A program made the translations under genes and the position numbers. 64,000 nucleotides of DNA from JAKACA01 sp049510975 (lineage in GTDB: Bacteria; Actinomycetota; Acidimicrobiia; Acidimicrobiales; Bog-793): assembly GCA_049510975.1 (NCBI GenBank), contig JBEKYM010000001.1:119117-183116 (forward strand). Reading direction: 5' to 3'. The stretch's first letter is position 1. Each line of letters starts with the position of its first letter. Below are positions 52,688 to 61,786 of the stretch, piece after piece. The notes beneath the pieces were generated by a model. It ran no database searches, was not told the DNA's origin, and saw nothing but the letters and a program-made list of their open reading frames with translations.

Positions 52688-53788
52688 CTATCCGGGGGCA
52701 CCGAGTGCCTGTTCGACCGCCGTCGAGAAGGCTCGGCGGGCCGCGTCCAAGGTGAAAGTGCCCGCTCGGGCGCGCCCGCGATCGATGAGCACGCTGCGCA
52801 GGGCGGCGTCGGAGAGCACGCGGTGGGCGGCTGTCGCAACCGTGACCGGCTCCTTCGAAGGAAGGACGATGCCGGCGTCGAGGACCGTTTCTGGGACTGC
52901 GGCCGTCCCGTAGGCAACGACGGGAACTCCATGATGCATCGCCTCGAGCAGGGGGGCACAGAAGCCCTCGTGGTCCGAACAGCAGACCAGGACGTCGGCG
53001 CCGAGGTAGTAAGCCGCCAGCTCCCCGCTGCTCACCGATCCGGCGAAATCGACCGCCTCTCCGATGCCGAGCGCCTCGGCGAACCGGCGGACGGCGAGCG
53101 CGTACGGCGAGCAACTGGGCCGCCCGACCAGATGAAGGCGGGCAGCGCCGTCAAAGAGCTCGAGGTAGCACGCGAAAGCTTTGACGACGTCTTGATGGGC
53201 CTTGTGAGGCAACATCTGGCCGACGAACAGCCAGTCCGAGCCGCCGAGAGCTTTGGCACCTTCGAGCAGCTCGCGAAGATCCGGGTCGACACCGGTGTCG
53301 AGGGCGGAGAGATCCATCATGAGCGGTGCCACGGCCGTCGACCGGTACCCCCACGCCTCCAGCTCGGCGGCGTTGTAGGACGATACGCCGATCCCGATCT
53401 CGCACACGGGCGCCAGTTCGGCGAGCTGGAGGCGTCCGAGCCGGACCTCCTCACCGAGGGAAGGCATCCAGGTCTCGACGAGCGCAGCGGGCGTGACGTT
53501 GTGGTAGTTGACGATCTTCGGCCCGGGGTGCTCGGCGAAAACCACGGCGGCAGGACTCCCGATCGAGGCCTGGTAGCAGACCCATTGGCCGCCTCCGCCC
53601 TCGCGCGGGAGCTCTCCGAGGGGGCGGACTCTGCCCTCGAGACCGGGGCCCCAGTTTCCGGCGAAGATTTCGGAGACGAAGCCCATCGCACGCAGGACTC
53701 GCTGTGCCTCGAGGGTGTGGTGGCTCACGGCGTCGCGCTCGACGATGGAGGGGATCACTTGATCGATCCGAACGGGTCGCGAGCTCAC
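52688..53788 (-). CDS. Family 4-type glycosyltransferase
   Basis: A 366-residue GT-B glycosyltransferase. N-terminal part: HHTLEAQRVLRAMGFVSEIFAG; EHPGPKIVNYHNVTPA. Donor half: LFVGQMLPHKAHQDVVKAF, LHLVGRPS, and SDHEGFCAPLLEAMHHGVPVVAY with the E-x7-E motif. GTG at 53788 is 10 bp after the methyltransferase stop with GAGG before it. Last gene of a Wzm-Wzt-methyltransferase-GT unit; similar to mannosyl- or rhamnosyl-transferases of O-antigen clusters, but the donor is not determinable. Confidence 0.86.
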   Translation of the reverse strand: MSSRPVRIDQVIPSIVERDAVSHHTLEAQRVLRAMGFVSEIFAGNWGPGLEGRVRPLGELPREGGGGQWVCYQASIGSPAAVVFAEHPGPKIVNYHNVTPAALVETWMPSLGEEVRLGRLQLAELAPVCEIGIGVSSYNAAELEAWGYRSTAVAPLMMDLSALDTGVDPDLRELLEGAKALGGSDWLFVGQMLPHKAHQDVVKAFACYLELFDGAARLHLVGRPSCSPYALAVRRFAEALGIGEAVDFAGSVSSGELAAYYLGADVLVCCSDHEGFCAPLLEAMHHGVPVVAYGTAAVPETVLDAGIVLPSKEPVTVATAAHRVLSDAALRSVLIDRGRARAGTFTLDAARRAFSTAVEQALGAPG

Positions 53789-53798
53789 GAGGACCTCG

Positions 53799-54914
53799 TC
53801 ACCGACGTCGTGCCGCGACGCCGTAGATTCCCTCGCCGATCGGGCTCGTCTGCTGACCTCCGGTGGGGTCGAAGACGGTGATCTCGCCGAAGCCGTAGCG
53901 AGCAAGCAGGTGGCACCAGGTCACCGGGTGGAGCGGACGCCGTACCGCCAGGTCGGACACGATGGGGTCATCGACCCGAGAACCGGGGTGCGAGCTGACC
54001 ACGACGACCACGCCGTCGCGGCGCAAGCGGCTCGATGCCAGATGGGCGAGGGCCCGGGCGCTGGCGGGGCTCACGCGCTCGGTCACACCCGACAGGACCA
54101 ACCCACCCAGGCAAGCCCGTTTCTCGCCTCCGAGGCACTCGATCGCCCCCGCACGCGCGAGCGAGGCAGACACCACACCGAGAGCCGGATCAGCGCCTTT
54201 GGCCTGGTATCCGAGCATGGCAAGCCGCTGCACGAGCACGCCGTCAGCGCACTCGAGATGCAACACCCGGCCGCCGGGTCCGCGGTCGAGTCGTCCGATC
54301 GCCCAGTCTGCCAGCGCTGTCAGCGAAGCGTCCTGTACTCCCGTGCCGAGCAAGCCCGAGCCGGACCGGCCCTCTCGAGGTCCGGAACCCGACGGCAACG
54401 TGCGGCCACCGGGGGAGAGGCGGTCGAGGCGACGGGAGCTGCCGCCCGAGGTGGCGATTCGCCGACCGTGGTCAGCACCGACCTGACCGCGAGTCGCAAT
54501 CGCCTCGGCCAGGCGGCCGGCCTGGTCGATGGTCGAGCGCTCCATGGCGCGCCAGCGCGGGCCTGCGGTTCTTCGGGCGAGGCCGGCTGCTCGCCGAGAC
54601 ATCCCTCGTGCGCGCCGGAGCGACCGCCTGGACGCGCCGGCAATGCCGCTCCCGCCCTCGGCCGTTGACATCGCTTGGATCTGCGACTCCACCGTGGTGC
54701 GGGCAAATCGGTAAGTCTGCGGCTCGGACAACGCCCCGGCCGCAACCTCGCGAGCAAGTGCTTCGGGATCCGCTGCGATCTGGGCGAAGCGCCCGTCGAG
54801 CTCGAGCCCGCGCCCGGCCGGGACCCGGCCATCGTCTCGCAGCTGGGCGGCCTCGGCGAGAATCTCCGAGATCGCCGCCGCCACGACGTCAGCTCCCGAT
54901 GCTGGGTCGCTCAC
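53799..54914 (-). CDS. Methyltransferase-like protein with degenerate SAM motif
   Basis: A 371-residue protein. The first 170 residues are charged and Arg-rich (RSLRRARGMSRRAAGLARRT). The second half has a Rossmann methyltransferase look: RVLHLECADGVLVQRLAMLG is motif I with LECADG in place of the usual DLGCGxG, then a GxADPALGV stretch and a weak LSGVTERVSP motif. SAM binding is uncertain. It overlaps wzt by 4 bp at its start. In O-antigen ABC systems a methyltransferase may cap the chain before export, which would fit its place. Confidence 0.55.
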   Translation of the reverse strand: MSDPASGADVVAAAISEILAEAAQLRDDGRVPAGRGLELDGRFAQIAADPEALAREVAAGALSEPQTYRFARTTVESQIQAMSTAEGGSGIAGASRRSLRRARGMSRRAAGLARRTAGPRWRAMERSTIDQAGRLAEAIATRGQVGADHGRRIATSGGSSRRLDRLSPGGRTLPSGSGPREGRSGSGLLGTGVQDASLTALADWAIGRLDRGPGGRVLHLECADGVLVQRLAMLGYQAKGADPALGVVSASLARAGAIECLGGEKRACLGGLVLSGVTERVSPASARALAHLASSRLRRDGVVVVVSSHPGSRVDDPIVSDLAVRRPLHPVTWCHLLARYGFGEITVFDPTGGQQTSPIGEGIYGVAARRR

Positions 54915-56179
54915 GCGTCGGCGTGCTCCGTCTTCATGTGCACGGTGAACGGGAGCGAGACGACGCCGGTCGCCTTTCCCGGGTTCACAACCTCGAACGT
55001 GGCGGCCGGCTCCTTCAGCGCGTGCACGACGCCACCTCCGCCGTCTTGCACCCGCAAGTTCACCGTGTAACGACCGTCCAACAACGGGAGCTCCAGGAAC
55101 TCGAGCATCACCGTGGAGGCACCGCTCTCGAGATCGAATTGGTCGCCGAGCATCGTCGAGTCCGAGTCGAAGAGCAGGGAACCGTTCTGAGACCAGATCG
55201 AGCAGCCGAAAGCCACGTTGGGGACGCGGGCCCGCACCTTCAGGTCGAAGACGAGCGTGACACCCTCCCCCGGTAGGACGTAGCCGCGGTCAGCCGACGG
55301 CAGCTCGAGACGGCAGTCGGTGATGGCAACGCGCCGCTCGGCGGCAACTGGCGCAGCGAAGGTTCCGTTGGCCCGCGCGACGGGATCGCGTTCGGCCTCG
55401 ACCCGTGCCTGCTCCTCTTCGCCACCGGGCAGCGGACCCGCCTCGCCGGTCTCGATGAGGCGGTCGCGAAATGCTCGGATGGCCTCACCAGGAGGCCCGA
55501 GACTGATGAGCTCGCCGGCGTCGATGACAGCCACCCGGCTGCAGATGCTCCGCATGACATCGGCGGCGTGCGAGACGACGACGATCGTGCGGCCCTCTTC
55601 CTGGAACTGGTGGATGCGTTCGAGGCACTTGGCCTGAAAACGCTCGTCGCCCACGGCCAGCACCTCGTCGACGAGCAGGATGTCCGGGTTCACGTTCACG
55701 GCGACCGCAAATCCCAAGCGCACGTACATGCCCGACGAATAGAAGCGCACCTGGTTGTCGATGAACTGCTCGAGCTCGGCGAAGGCAACGATCTCGTCGA
55801 AGCTGCGCTCGATCTCCTTGCGAGACAGCCCGAGGAGCGAGGCGTTGAGGAAGATGTTGTCCCTCCCGGACATCTCCGGTTGGAATCCGGCCCCGAGCTC
55901 GAGCATCGCCGCCAACTGCCCACGGAGAAGAATCTGGCCCGAAGTCGGTTGCAGGATGCCGGCGATGCATTTCAGCAATGTCGACTTGCCGGATCCGTTG
56001 CGCCCGAGGATGCCCAGGGTCTCCCCTGGCTTCACTTCGAACTCGATGTCCCTGAGCGCCCAGAACTCCTCGAAAGGAAGATGGCCGGCGTGCAGCACGC
56101 GTTCCTTGAGGGACGTGTACTTCTCCTTGTAGAGGCGGAAGCGTTTCGAGACGTTCTGGACTTCGATGGCCGAGTTCAC
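54911..56179 (-). CDS. wzt: Polysaccharide ABC transporter ATP-binding protein (Wzt-like)
   Basis: A 422-residue ABC ATPase with a C-terminal extension. The NBD (about 1-250) has Walker A GRNGSGKST, signature FYSSGMYVRLGFA and Walker B ILLVDEVLAVGD, the Wzt/TagH subfamily pattern. From about 275 a second, beta-rich domain (VAITDCRLELPSADRGYVL, LVFDLKVRARVPNVAFG) resembles the Wzt C-terminal carbohydrate-binding domain, which reads a terminal modification of the polymer before export. GTG start 7 bp after the permease stop. Confidence 0.9.
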   Translation of the reverse strand: MNSAIEVQNVSKRFRLYKEKYTSLKERVLHAGHLPFEEFWALRDIEFEVKPGETLGILGRNGSGKSTLLKCIAGILQPTSGQILLRGQLAAMLELGAGFQPEMSGRDNIFLNASLLGLSRKEIERSFDEIVAFAELEQFIDNQVRFYSSGMYVRLGFAVAVNVNPDILLVDEVLAVGDERFQAKCLERIHQFQEEGRTIVVVSHAADVMRSICSRVAVIDAGELISLGPPGEAIRAFRDRLIETGEAGPLPGGEEEQARVEAERDPVARANGTFAAPVAAERRVAITDCRLELPSADRGYVLPGEGVTLVFDLKVRARVPNVAFGCSIWSQNGSLLFDSDSTMLGDQFDLESGASTVMLEFLELPLLDGRYTVNLRVQDGGGGVVHALKEPAATFEVVNPGKATGVVSLPFTVHMKTEHADA

Positions 56180-56186
56180 TCGGAGC

Positions 56187-57197
56187 TCACAGCTCCTCGG
56201 CGAAGTTGCCCTCGACGCGGCCGAAGATGACCATGGCGATGAGCAGGAGGCCGATCGAGGCCACGAACACTCCGGCGAGGCCGGTCCAATACGGGCCCGC
56301 ACCCCAGGTGGGAAGGACGTGATAGGGACTCGGCGTGACGTGCGGTACGACCTTGCCGGCGGGCGGGATGACTTTGCCGAACAGGCACCGCTGGAACGAC
56401 ACGACGATCCACATCAGCGGGTTCGCCTCGTACAGCCACCGGAACCACGTGTGCTGCAGGGCGTTGTGCAGGTTGGCAAAGGCATAGACGATCGGCGGGC
56501 TGAAGAAGAGCGCCACGAGCAGTACCTCGACGAGGTGCTGAACGTCGCGGAGGTAGACGTTGACCGCCGAGAGGAAGATCGCCAGGGCGGCCGAGAAGAT
56601 GATGTCGCAGACGAGGGCGAAGAGCATCAACGGTATGTATCCCCAAGCCGGCAGCACTTTGAAACCGGCCAGGAAGGCGACGAGGATGCAGGTCTGAAAG
56701 AAGAAGTAACAGATAGCCGTCCCAACCTGTGCCAGCGCAAGGATCTCGCGAGGGAACGCCACTTTCTTCACGATGCCGGCGTGGGCGACGAGCACGCCGG
56801 CGGCAGAGAGCATGGAGTTGTTGAACAGGTTCCACGGCAGCAGGCCGGCAAAGAGGAACAGTGCGAAATCGGGCGTCGGGTTGTGGAGGAAATATTTGAA
56901 GACGACGTAATAGATCATCAAGATGAGCGCCGGGTTGAGGAAAGACCAGAGGAACCCGAGCACGCTGTTCTTGTAGCGGACCTTCAGCTCCTTGCGGATG
57001 AGAAACCCCAGAAGCTCCCGCGAGCCCCAGATCTCGCCGATCCGCCGTCGCAAGCTGACCTTGGCCGAGACGACGCGCTGAGGAAGGTCTCCGCGATCCT
57101 TGGAGCTGTCGGCGCGATCTCGCCCCGGTCCGTACTCCAGTCCACCGTCAGAGCCGCCGACCTTCGGCTGCGTCGCGGCGCTGCGCGCCAGGCCCAT
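56187..57197 (-). CDS. wzm: Polysaccharide ABC transporter permease (Wzm-like)
   Basis: A 336-residue ABC-2 type permease. About 85 N-terminal residues are hydrophilic, then LLGFLIRKELKVRYKNSVLGFLW is the amphipathic entry helix typical of Wzm/TagG proteins, followed by six membrane helices and SAVNVYLRDVQHL, the conserved coupling region. It would form the channel with Wzt. ATG at 57197 is chosen; AGGAGG is 13 bases upstream, which is long. A TAGGAT hexamer about 60 bp upstream (57264 to 57259) is a possible -10. Confidence 0.88.
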   Translation of the reverse strand: MGLARSAATQPKVGGSDGGLEYGPGRDRADSSKDRGDLPQRVVSAKVSLRRRIGEIWGSRELLGFLIRKELKVRYKNSVLGFLWSFLNPALILMIYYVVFKYFLHNPTPDFALFLFAGLLPWNLFNNSMLSAAGVLVAHAGIVKKVAFPREILALAQVGTAICYFFFQTCILVAFLAGFKVLPAWGYIPLMLFALVCDIIFSAALAIFLSAVNVYLRDVQHLVEVLLVALFFSPPIVYAFANLHNALQHTWFRWLYEANPLMWIVVSFQRCLFGKVIPPAGKVVPHVTPSPYHVLPTWGAGPYWTGLAGVFVASIGLLLIAMVIFGRVEGNFAEEL

Positions 57198-57440
57198 CGT
57201 TTGTCTTGATCCTCCTGTGCACGCTGACGCGGAAGTCGCGATCGGCGGGTGGTCCCTGATCCTACTGGGAACAGGGCCAAAATGAGCCGCACGAGTCGCG
57301 AAGCTCGCAAGCCCTCCCTGCTCATGCCGTCTGATCCGAAGGGTCATGGCCGGCCCGAAGGTAGGCTGGGGCCTCCCGCTTCCGGGCTGGAGTTTGCCGC
57401 GAACTCCGGACCTGCGGAGACCCGAAGAGAAGGAGCCGTC
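57198..57440. promoter_or_regulatory. Divergent promoter region between wzm and coiled-coil gene
   Basis: This 243-bp region separates two divergent glycan units. On the minus strand TAGGAT (57264 to 57259) would give wzm a leader of about 55 nt with AGGAGG. On the plus strand TAGGCT (57362-57367) would give the coiled-coil gene a leader of about 67 nt with AAGGAG. No clear -35 on either side. No gene is seen here. Confidence 0.35.
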
Positions 57441-57791
57441 GTGGCCTCGGTCACCCGATCCGCCTGGAATCGCATGTCCTTGGGCATCGCCGGACGATCG
57501 GCGAAGCACGAGGACGAGGTCCTCCGCCAGTTGTCGGACGTCTTCAAGGAGCTCGCCCATCTCTCCGTCGACGTGGGCGCGCTCTGGAGCTCTCTCGAGG
57601 AGACCAAGGTCAAGCTTGACGAGGCCAACCGCAAGCTCGATGCTCAAACGCGGCTCCTCAGCGAGTTGAGCGACACGGTGAACGAACAGATCGACATCGG
57701 CAACGAGTCCACGGAGATCCTCGGCCGCCTGCTGCGGTCGGCGCGCGACCGGCTCGACGTGCTCGAGGGGAGCCGGCCGCAGCCGGAATGA
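57441..57791 (+). CDS. Small coiled-coil protein next to glycan exporter
   Basis: A 116-residue acidic protein with no recognised family. Residues about 25-110 show long heptad-like helices (DEVLRQLSDVFKELAHLSVDVGAL, then ETKVKLDEANRKLDAQTRLLSEL), so a coiled coil is likely. No signal or membrane helix. GTG start with AAGGAG 6 bases upstream; its stop overlaps the ATG of the next glycosyltransferase (ATGA). A scaffold or chain-length role in the glycan cluster is an inference from position alone. Confidence 0.6.
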   Translation: MASVTRSAWNRMSLGIAGRSAKHEDEVLRQLSDVFKELAHLSVDVGALWSSLEETKVKLDEANRKLDAQTRLLSELSDTVNEQIDIGNESTEILGRLLRSARDRLDVLEGSRPQPE

Positions 57792-59656
57792 GCCGCTCCG
57801 ACCCGCTCGTGAACCCCCTCGTCGTCGTCGACCTCGGTGCCGGCGCGCCCGGTGGCGGGGCGGGCGGTGGCGGGGCGGGCGCAACCGATGCTTGGACGTT
57901 CGCGAGGGCGGTCGAGCTGCACCGGCCCGGTCTCGTGGCTCGATACCTGGTCGCCCCTGGCACCCGCCTACCGGACGATCTCGCCGCCTCGCTGCAGGGC
58001 AAGATCGCCACTGCCGGGGAGGCTCACTCGATCCCGGCGGGGACGGGCGCCTTCCACAGCATGGCGGCGATGGACGTCACCCGATCGATCGAGAACGTGT
58101 GGCCGATGGACGTCGAACGCCTCGGTCTGGCCTACTCAGTGTCAGTCGACCGTCTCGATGAGCCGGCGAGGGTCGGAGGGCCGGCCGCCGCGCAGCGCGG
58201 CCGCCGTCGTTACCGGGCCCGTCTCGAGCTCCTTCGCCAGGCCGACGCGCTGATGGCGGGGTCCGAACAGATCGCCCGAGACCTCATCGATCTCCTTGGC
58301 ATCGATCCGGCGCTGGTCACGATGGCCGGCAGCCAAGAGACGGACAGCGACTTCGTCGCCCGCATCTCAGCAGTGTTCGACCGCTTGATCGCGATCGGCC
58401 GGCGACCCTGGCGTCCAGCACCCCGGATCGCCTTCGTGTCCCCGTTCCCGCCAATTGCCTCCGGAGTCGCCAGCTACAGCTTCCGCCTGACCGAAGCGCT
58501 CTCCGACGGGCTCGCAGATCCGGCCACGGCTGGACGACTCGATTGTTTCGCCGACGGACGCGACCGTGTCCCGGCCGACCCGGTGCTGCCAGGCGTGAGC
58601 GGCGAGTGCTTCGATGCCCGCAGGTTCATCGAGGTCGAACTCGCGCTCGGCGGCTACGACCGGGTCGTGTACGTGCTCGGCAACAGCGAGTTCCACAGCG
58701 GTGCGCTGGCGGCGCTCCGGCGCCGCAAGGGCACCGTGATGGCTCACGACGTCCGGATGACCGGACTACTTCGGCACTCGGTGGCCCGGCGCGGAGCCGT
58801 CCCCGGGGGCCTCGAAGCCGCCCTTCGGCGAGCCAACGGAGGCGAGCTCCCGGTCGGCCTCGCGCCCGGTGAGCCTCTCCGCGAGCACGATCTCGAACAG
58901 CTCGGGCTCCTCCTCGTCGGCGACATCCTCGGCGATTCCGATCAGTTCCTCGTCACGAGCCGCGCAGCGCGCCAGCTCGCCCTCGCCGAAGCCGGAGAGG
59001 ACTTCGCCGATCGCGTCGGCGTGCTGCCATTTGCCGTGGAACTGCCGGAACCCGAGCTCGAGCTCGTGAGCCGAGCACGGGTCGAGAGTCACGGCCAACG
59101 GCCGAGGATCACCTCCTTCGGCATCGTCGATCCGAGCAAGCTGCCAGCGTCGCTCGTGGAGGCGGTTGCGATCGTGCGAGCTGACCGAGACGTCGAGCTG
59201 GCCTTCGTCGGCCCCGTCAGTGACGCCCTTGCTGAGGAGCTGGCGCAGCTGGCAGCGAGCCTCGGCATCGGCGACCACGTCTCGATCACCGGGCATCTGC
59301 AGCGTGAGGAGTACTTGGGTGCTCTCGGGCGATCGACCGTCGCGGTGCAGCTGCGGGCCAGCTTCGGCGGCGAGGCCTCGGCGGCAGTCGGTGACTGCTT
59401 GGCTGCCGGAACTCCGACCATCGTCTCGAATTTGGGCTGGATGAGCGAACTGCCGGACGATGCCGTCGTCAAGTTCGACCCCGCCGAGCAACTCGCCGGC
59501 GCCGACGCCCTGGCCGGGCTCATCAGTTCGCTCCTCGACGACGTCAGCCGTCGGACATCGCTGTCGAAGCACGCCGTTGAGTTCGCGGCCAAGCAGACCT
59601 TTGCTCGAGCTGCCGCCGCGCTCGTTGCCGCCCTCGGGTTACCGGAGCAGACCTGA
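57788..59656 (+). CDS. Large two-module glycosyltransferase
   Basis: A 622-residue protein with two GT-B-like parts. Residues 1 to about 210 resemble an N-terminal GT-B half (WPMDVERLGLAYSVSVDRL, then LLRQADALMAGSEQIARDLI). From about 215 a second enzyme begins (RIAFVSPFPPIASGVASYS), with donor-site parts ITSFGIVDPSKLPASLVEA, LAFVGPVSDALAEEL, HLQREEYLGALG and FGGEASAAVGDCLAAGTPTI with an acidic motif like E-x7-E. A Gly-rich linker is near the N-terminus. Donor and acceptor unknown. Confidence 0.72.
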   Translation: MSRSDPLVNPLVVVDLGAGAPGGGAGGGGAGATDAWTFARAVELHRPGLVARYLVAPGTRLPDDLAASLQGKIATAGEAHSIPAGTGAFHSMAAMDVTRSIENVWPMDVERLGLAYSVSVDRLDEPARVGGPAAAQRGRRRYRARLELLRQADALMAGSEQIARDLIDLLGIDPALVTMAGSQETDSDFVARISAVFDRLIAIGRRPWRPAPRIAFVSPFPPIASGVASYSFRLTEALSDGLADPATAGRLDCFADGRDRVPADPVLPGVSGECFDARRFIEVELALGGYDRVVYVLGNSEFHSGALAALRRRKGTVMAHDVRMTGLLRHSVARRGAVPGGLEAALRRANGGELPVGLAPGEPLREHDLEQLGLLLVGDILGDSDQFLVTSRAARQLALAEAGEDFADRVGVLPFAVELPEPELELVSRARVESHGQRPRITSFGIVDPSKLPASLVEAVAIVRADRDVELAFVGPVSDALAEELAQLAASLGIGDHVSITGHLQREEYLGALGRSTVAVQLRASFGGEASAAVGDCLAAGTPTIVSNLGWMSELPDDAVVKFDPAEQLAGADALAGLISSLLDDVSRRTSLSKHAVEFAAKQTFARAAAALVAALGLPEQT

Positions 59657-59672
59657 GCACAGCCTCGACGCG

Positions 59673-60596
59673 TCAGCCGGACCGGCGAACCACGGCGCGC
59701 ACCTCGATGAGCGTCAGCCTGGCGAGATGTGCCAAGGGTCGCGTCACCGCCCACCGCTCGGCCGTCGCGAGCACAGCGCTGACGGCCCGGCGCATCGAGT
59801 AGCCAGCAGAAGCGGACGAGGCTCGACGGGCACGAGGCCGCCGGCGGCCGGCGCCCCGGTCCGCCTGCCGGATGGGGCCAAGATCGGGTACGCCGGCTCC
59901 GGGCGAGGGAAGCCATTGCCACTGAGGCACACGCGGGCCTGGGTGGAGACCCTCGATGGTGAGCCGGCCCCTCGCCGCCAGCGACTCCCGCTCGGCTGCC
60001 GCCCGAGCGCGTACGACGGACTGAACCTGGGCAGCAGTAGTGGCCGCCCCATCGCTCCACGACACGGACACAGCAGCGAGGCCGAGCCGGCTGCCCGCAG
60101 GGGGCTCGCTCGTGGCCGACACAGCGACGCTGTCACCGCTCGCGCCGAGCAGGTTGGCGAGCTGGGCGCGCATCTCCTCGTCCCCGACCTCGATACGGGC
60201 GACTGACTTCCAGAGCTCGAGACCGGCGCGACCTCCCAGACCTCCGGGGAGATCGTCGGGGTGCTGGAGCCGAACGGTGACTTCGGCCTTCGTTCGAAGA
60301 GCAGCAGCGAGGGCGAGAAGCCCGGCCATGCGCTCGATGCGACCTGCTGAGTGTCGGACAGGCAGGCCCGGCTCGATCTGCAGGACGACGGCGTCGAACT
60401 TACGTGCCGACAAGCCGATCTCGATAGCTGCCGCGATGCCGCCGGCGGGGAGAAACCGATGCGCGGCCGAGAGCGGGTCGAGGGCGAGGATCACCACGTC
60501 GTGACCCTCGTGCCGGAATCGTAGGACTTCGTCCAGCAGGTCCTGGCGGTGCCCGCTCATCGGCGGCGGCACGGAGCCGACCACGAGGATCTTCAC
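59673..60596 (-). CDS. Glycosyltransferase-like protein, incomplete GT-B fold
   Basis: A 307-residue protein. The first 130 residues look like the acceptor half of a GT-B enzyme (KILVVGSVPPPMSGHRQDLL, then VVILALDPL and FDAVVLQIEPGLPV). The expected donor half with E-x7-E is not visible; the second half is Ala/Arg-rich with a basic C-terminal helix (RRAVSAVLATAERWAVTRPL). It may be an inactive partner or a family I do not recognise. GTG overlaps the stop of the upstream GT by 4 bp. Confidence 0.5.
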   Translation of the reverse strand: MKILVVGSVPPPMSGHRQDLLDEVLRFRHEGHDVVILALDPLSAAHRFLPAGGIAAAIEIGLSARKFDAVVLQIEPGLPVRHSAGRIERMAGLLALAAALRTKAEVTVRLQHPDDLPGGLGGRAGLELWKSVARIEVGDEEMRAQLANLLGASGDSVAVSATSEPPAGSRLGLAAVSVSWSDGAATTAAQVQSVVRARAAAERESLAARGRLTIEGLHPGPRVPQWQWLPSPGAGVPDLGPIRQADRGAGRRRPRARRASSASAGYSMRRAVSAVLATAERWAVTRPLAHLARLTLIEVRAVVRRSG

Positions 60597-61786
60597 GAGA
60601 GGCGCTCGAGCGAGGCTTCCATGGCGTCGAGCACTTGCGGCCATCGATAGTTCGCCAGCACGTACTCACGGCCGAGTCCGGCGAGCTCCGCCGCCAACTT
60701 TGGCGCCTCCGCCACGAACCGGAGGCACTCGCCGAGCTCGAGCTCGTCGCGATAGAGCAAGCCTCCTCCTGATCGCTCGCAGTGCCAGGTGACCACGTCG
60801 CTGGCGCCGTTGGCGATGACGACGGTCCCCGCCAGCCAGGCTTCCATGATGGTGCGCGAGAAGCTCTCGTTGGCACTCGGCTGCAGGTAGGCCGACGCCG
60901 CCGCGAAGGCGTCGGGCACCTCCGCGTCCTCGAGGTAGCCGAGGTCCACGACGCGACCTTCCAGCCCGAGGGGGACCTGCGGGTCACCCACACCGAACGT
61001 CACGAGGTCGATCGGGAGCCGGTGGCGCAGAACGGCGGCACCGAAGCCCCGAAGCACCTGCTGCCAACCCTTCCCTTCCTCGCGACGGCCTGCATAGAGC
61101 ACGAACGGCCGCTCGAGGTCGTGCCGCTCCCGGAAGCCGTCAGCGTCGTAGGTCGCGGGTATGTCGACTGCGCATCCGACGACGGGGTGCTCGGCCGGCA
61201 ACGACGCCAGGTGATGGCCGAGCTGATGTTCGGGTTCGCTCAGGAACCAGGTGGCAGCGCTACCGGCCAGAGCTGCCCGAACCGACGGGAGGCGGGCATA
61301 GGACTCGTCGTGGAGGCAAGGCATCATGATCGTTCGATCGGGCGCGATGGCGGCGCAGTACAGCGTCGACCAGAACAAGTAGGGGGCGAACACGATGGCG
61401 TCGTAGGTGCGGGCCGACTCGGCCAGGTACAGGTAGAGCTCCGGGACACGAAAGCGCCCGTTGACCCAGGTTCGATCCTCCGCCTCGTCGAGCGTGTCGT
61501 CTCGCATCAACCGCCCCTGCAGGTGGGCCCACGGAGCCAGATCGCGGACGGCCACCGTTTCGAAACGCCGCTGCGTGACGGCGCCGTCACGCTCGACTCC
61601 GGGCGCAAACTCGTTCGCCCAGGTGTAGTGGTCCCTCGCACAGGTCGTGAGGACCTCGACCGAGTGGCCGCGGGCGGCCAACCCGGCGGCCGCCTCGCGG
61701 ACGGCCGTCTCGGCCCCCCCGACCACGCCGGCGCCGTAACGAGGCGTCACGAAAGCCAGTCGTAGCGATCCGCTGCCCTCGGGCAC
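60593..61786 (-). CDS. Family 4-type glycosyltransferase
   Basis: A 397-residue GT-B enzyme. N-terminal glycine-rich loop: VTPRYGAGVVGGAETAVREAAAGLAARGH. Donor half: LYAGRREEGKGWQQVLRGF, VVDLGYLEDAEVPDAFAAASAYLQPS and ANESFSRTIMEAWLAGTVVIAN with E-x7-E. GTG at 61786 is fixed by GGAGGAG 6 bases upstream; the long open frame before it is unrelated. Similar to mannosyl/glucosyl transferases of polysaccharide clusters; specificity unknown. Confidence 0.88.
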   Translation of the reverse strand: MPEGSGSLRLAFVTPRYGAGVVGGAETAVREAAAGLAARGHSVEVLTTCARDHYTWANEFAPGVERDGAVTQRRFETVAVRDLAPWAHLQGRLMRDDTLDEAEDRTWVNGRFRVPELYLYLAESARTYDAIVFAPYLFWSTLYCAAIAPDRTIMMPCLHDESYARLPSVRAALAGSAATWFLSEPEHQLGHHLASLPAEHPVVGCAVDIPATYDADGFRERHDLERPFVLYAGRREEGKGWQQVLRGFGAAVLRHRLPIDLVTFGVGDPQVPLGLEGRVVDLGYLEDAEVPDAFAAASAYLQPSANESFSRTIMEAWLAGTVVIANGASDVVTWHCERSGGGLLYRDELELGECLRFVAEAPKLAAELAGLGREYVLANYRWPQVLDAMEASLERLS

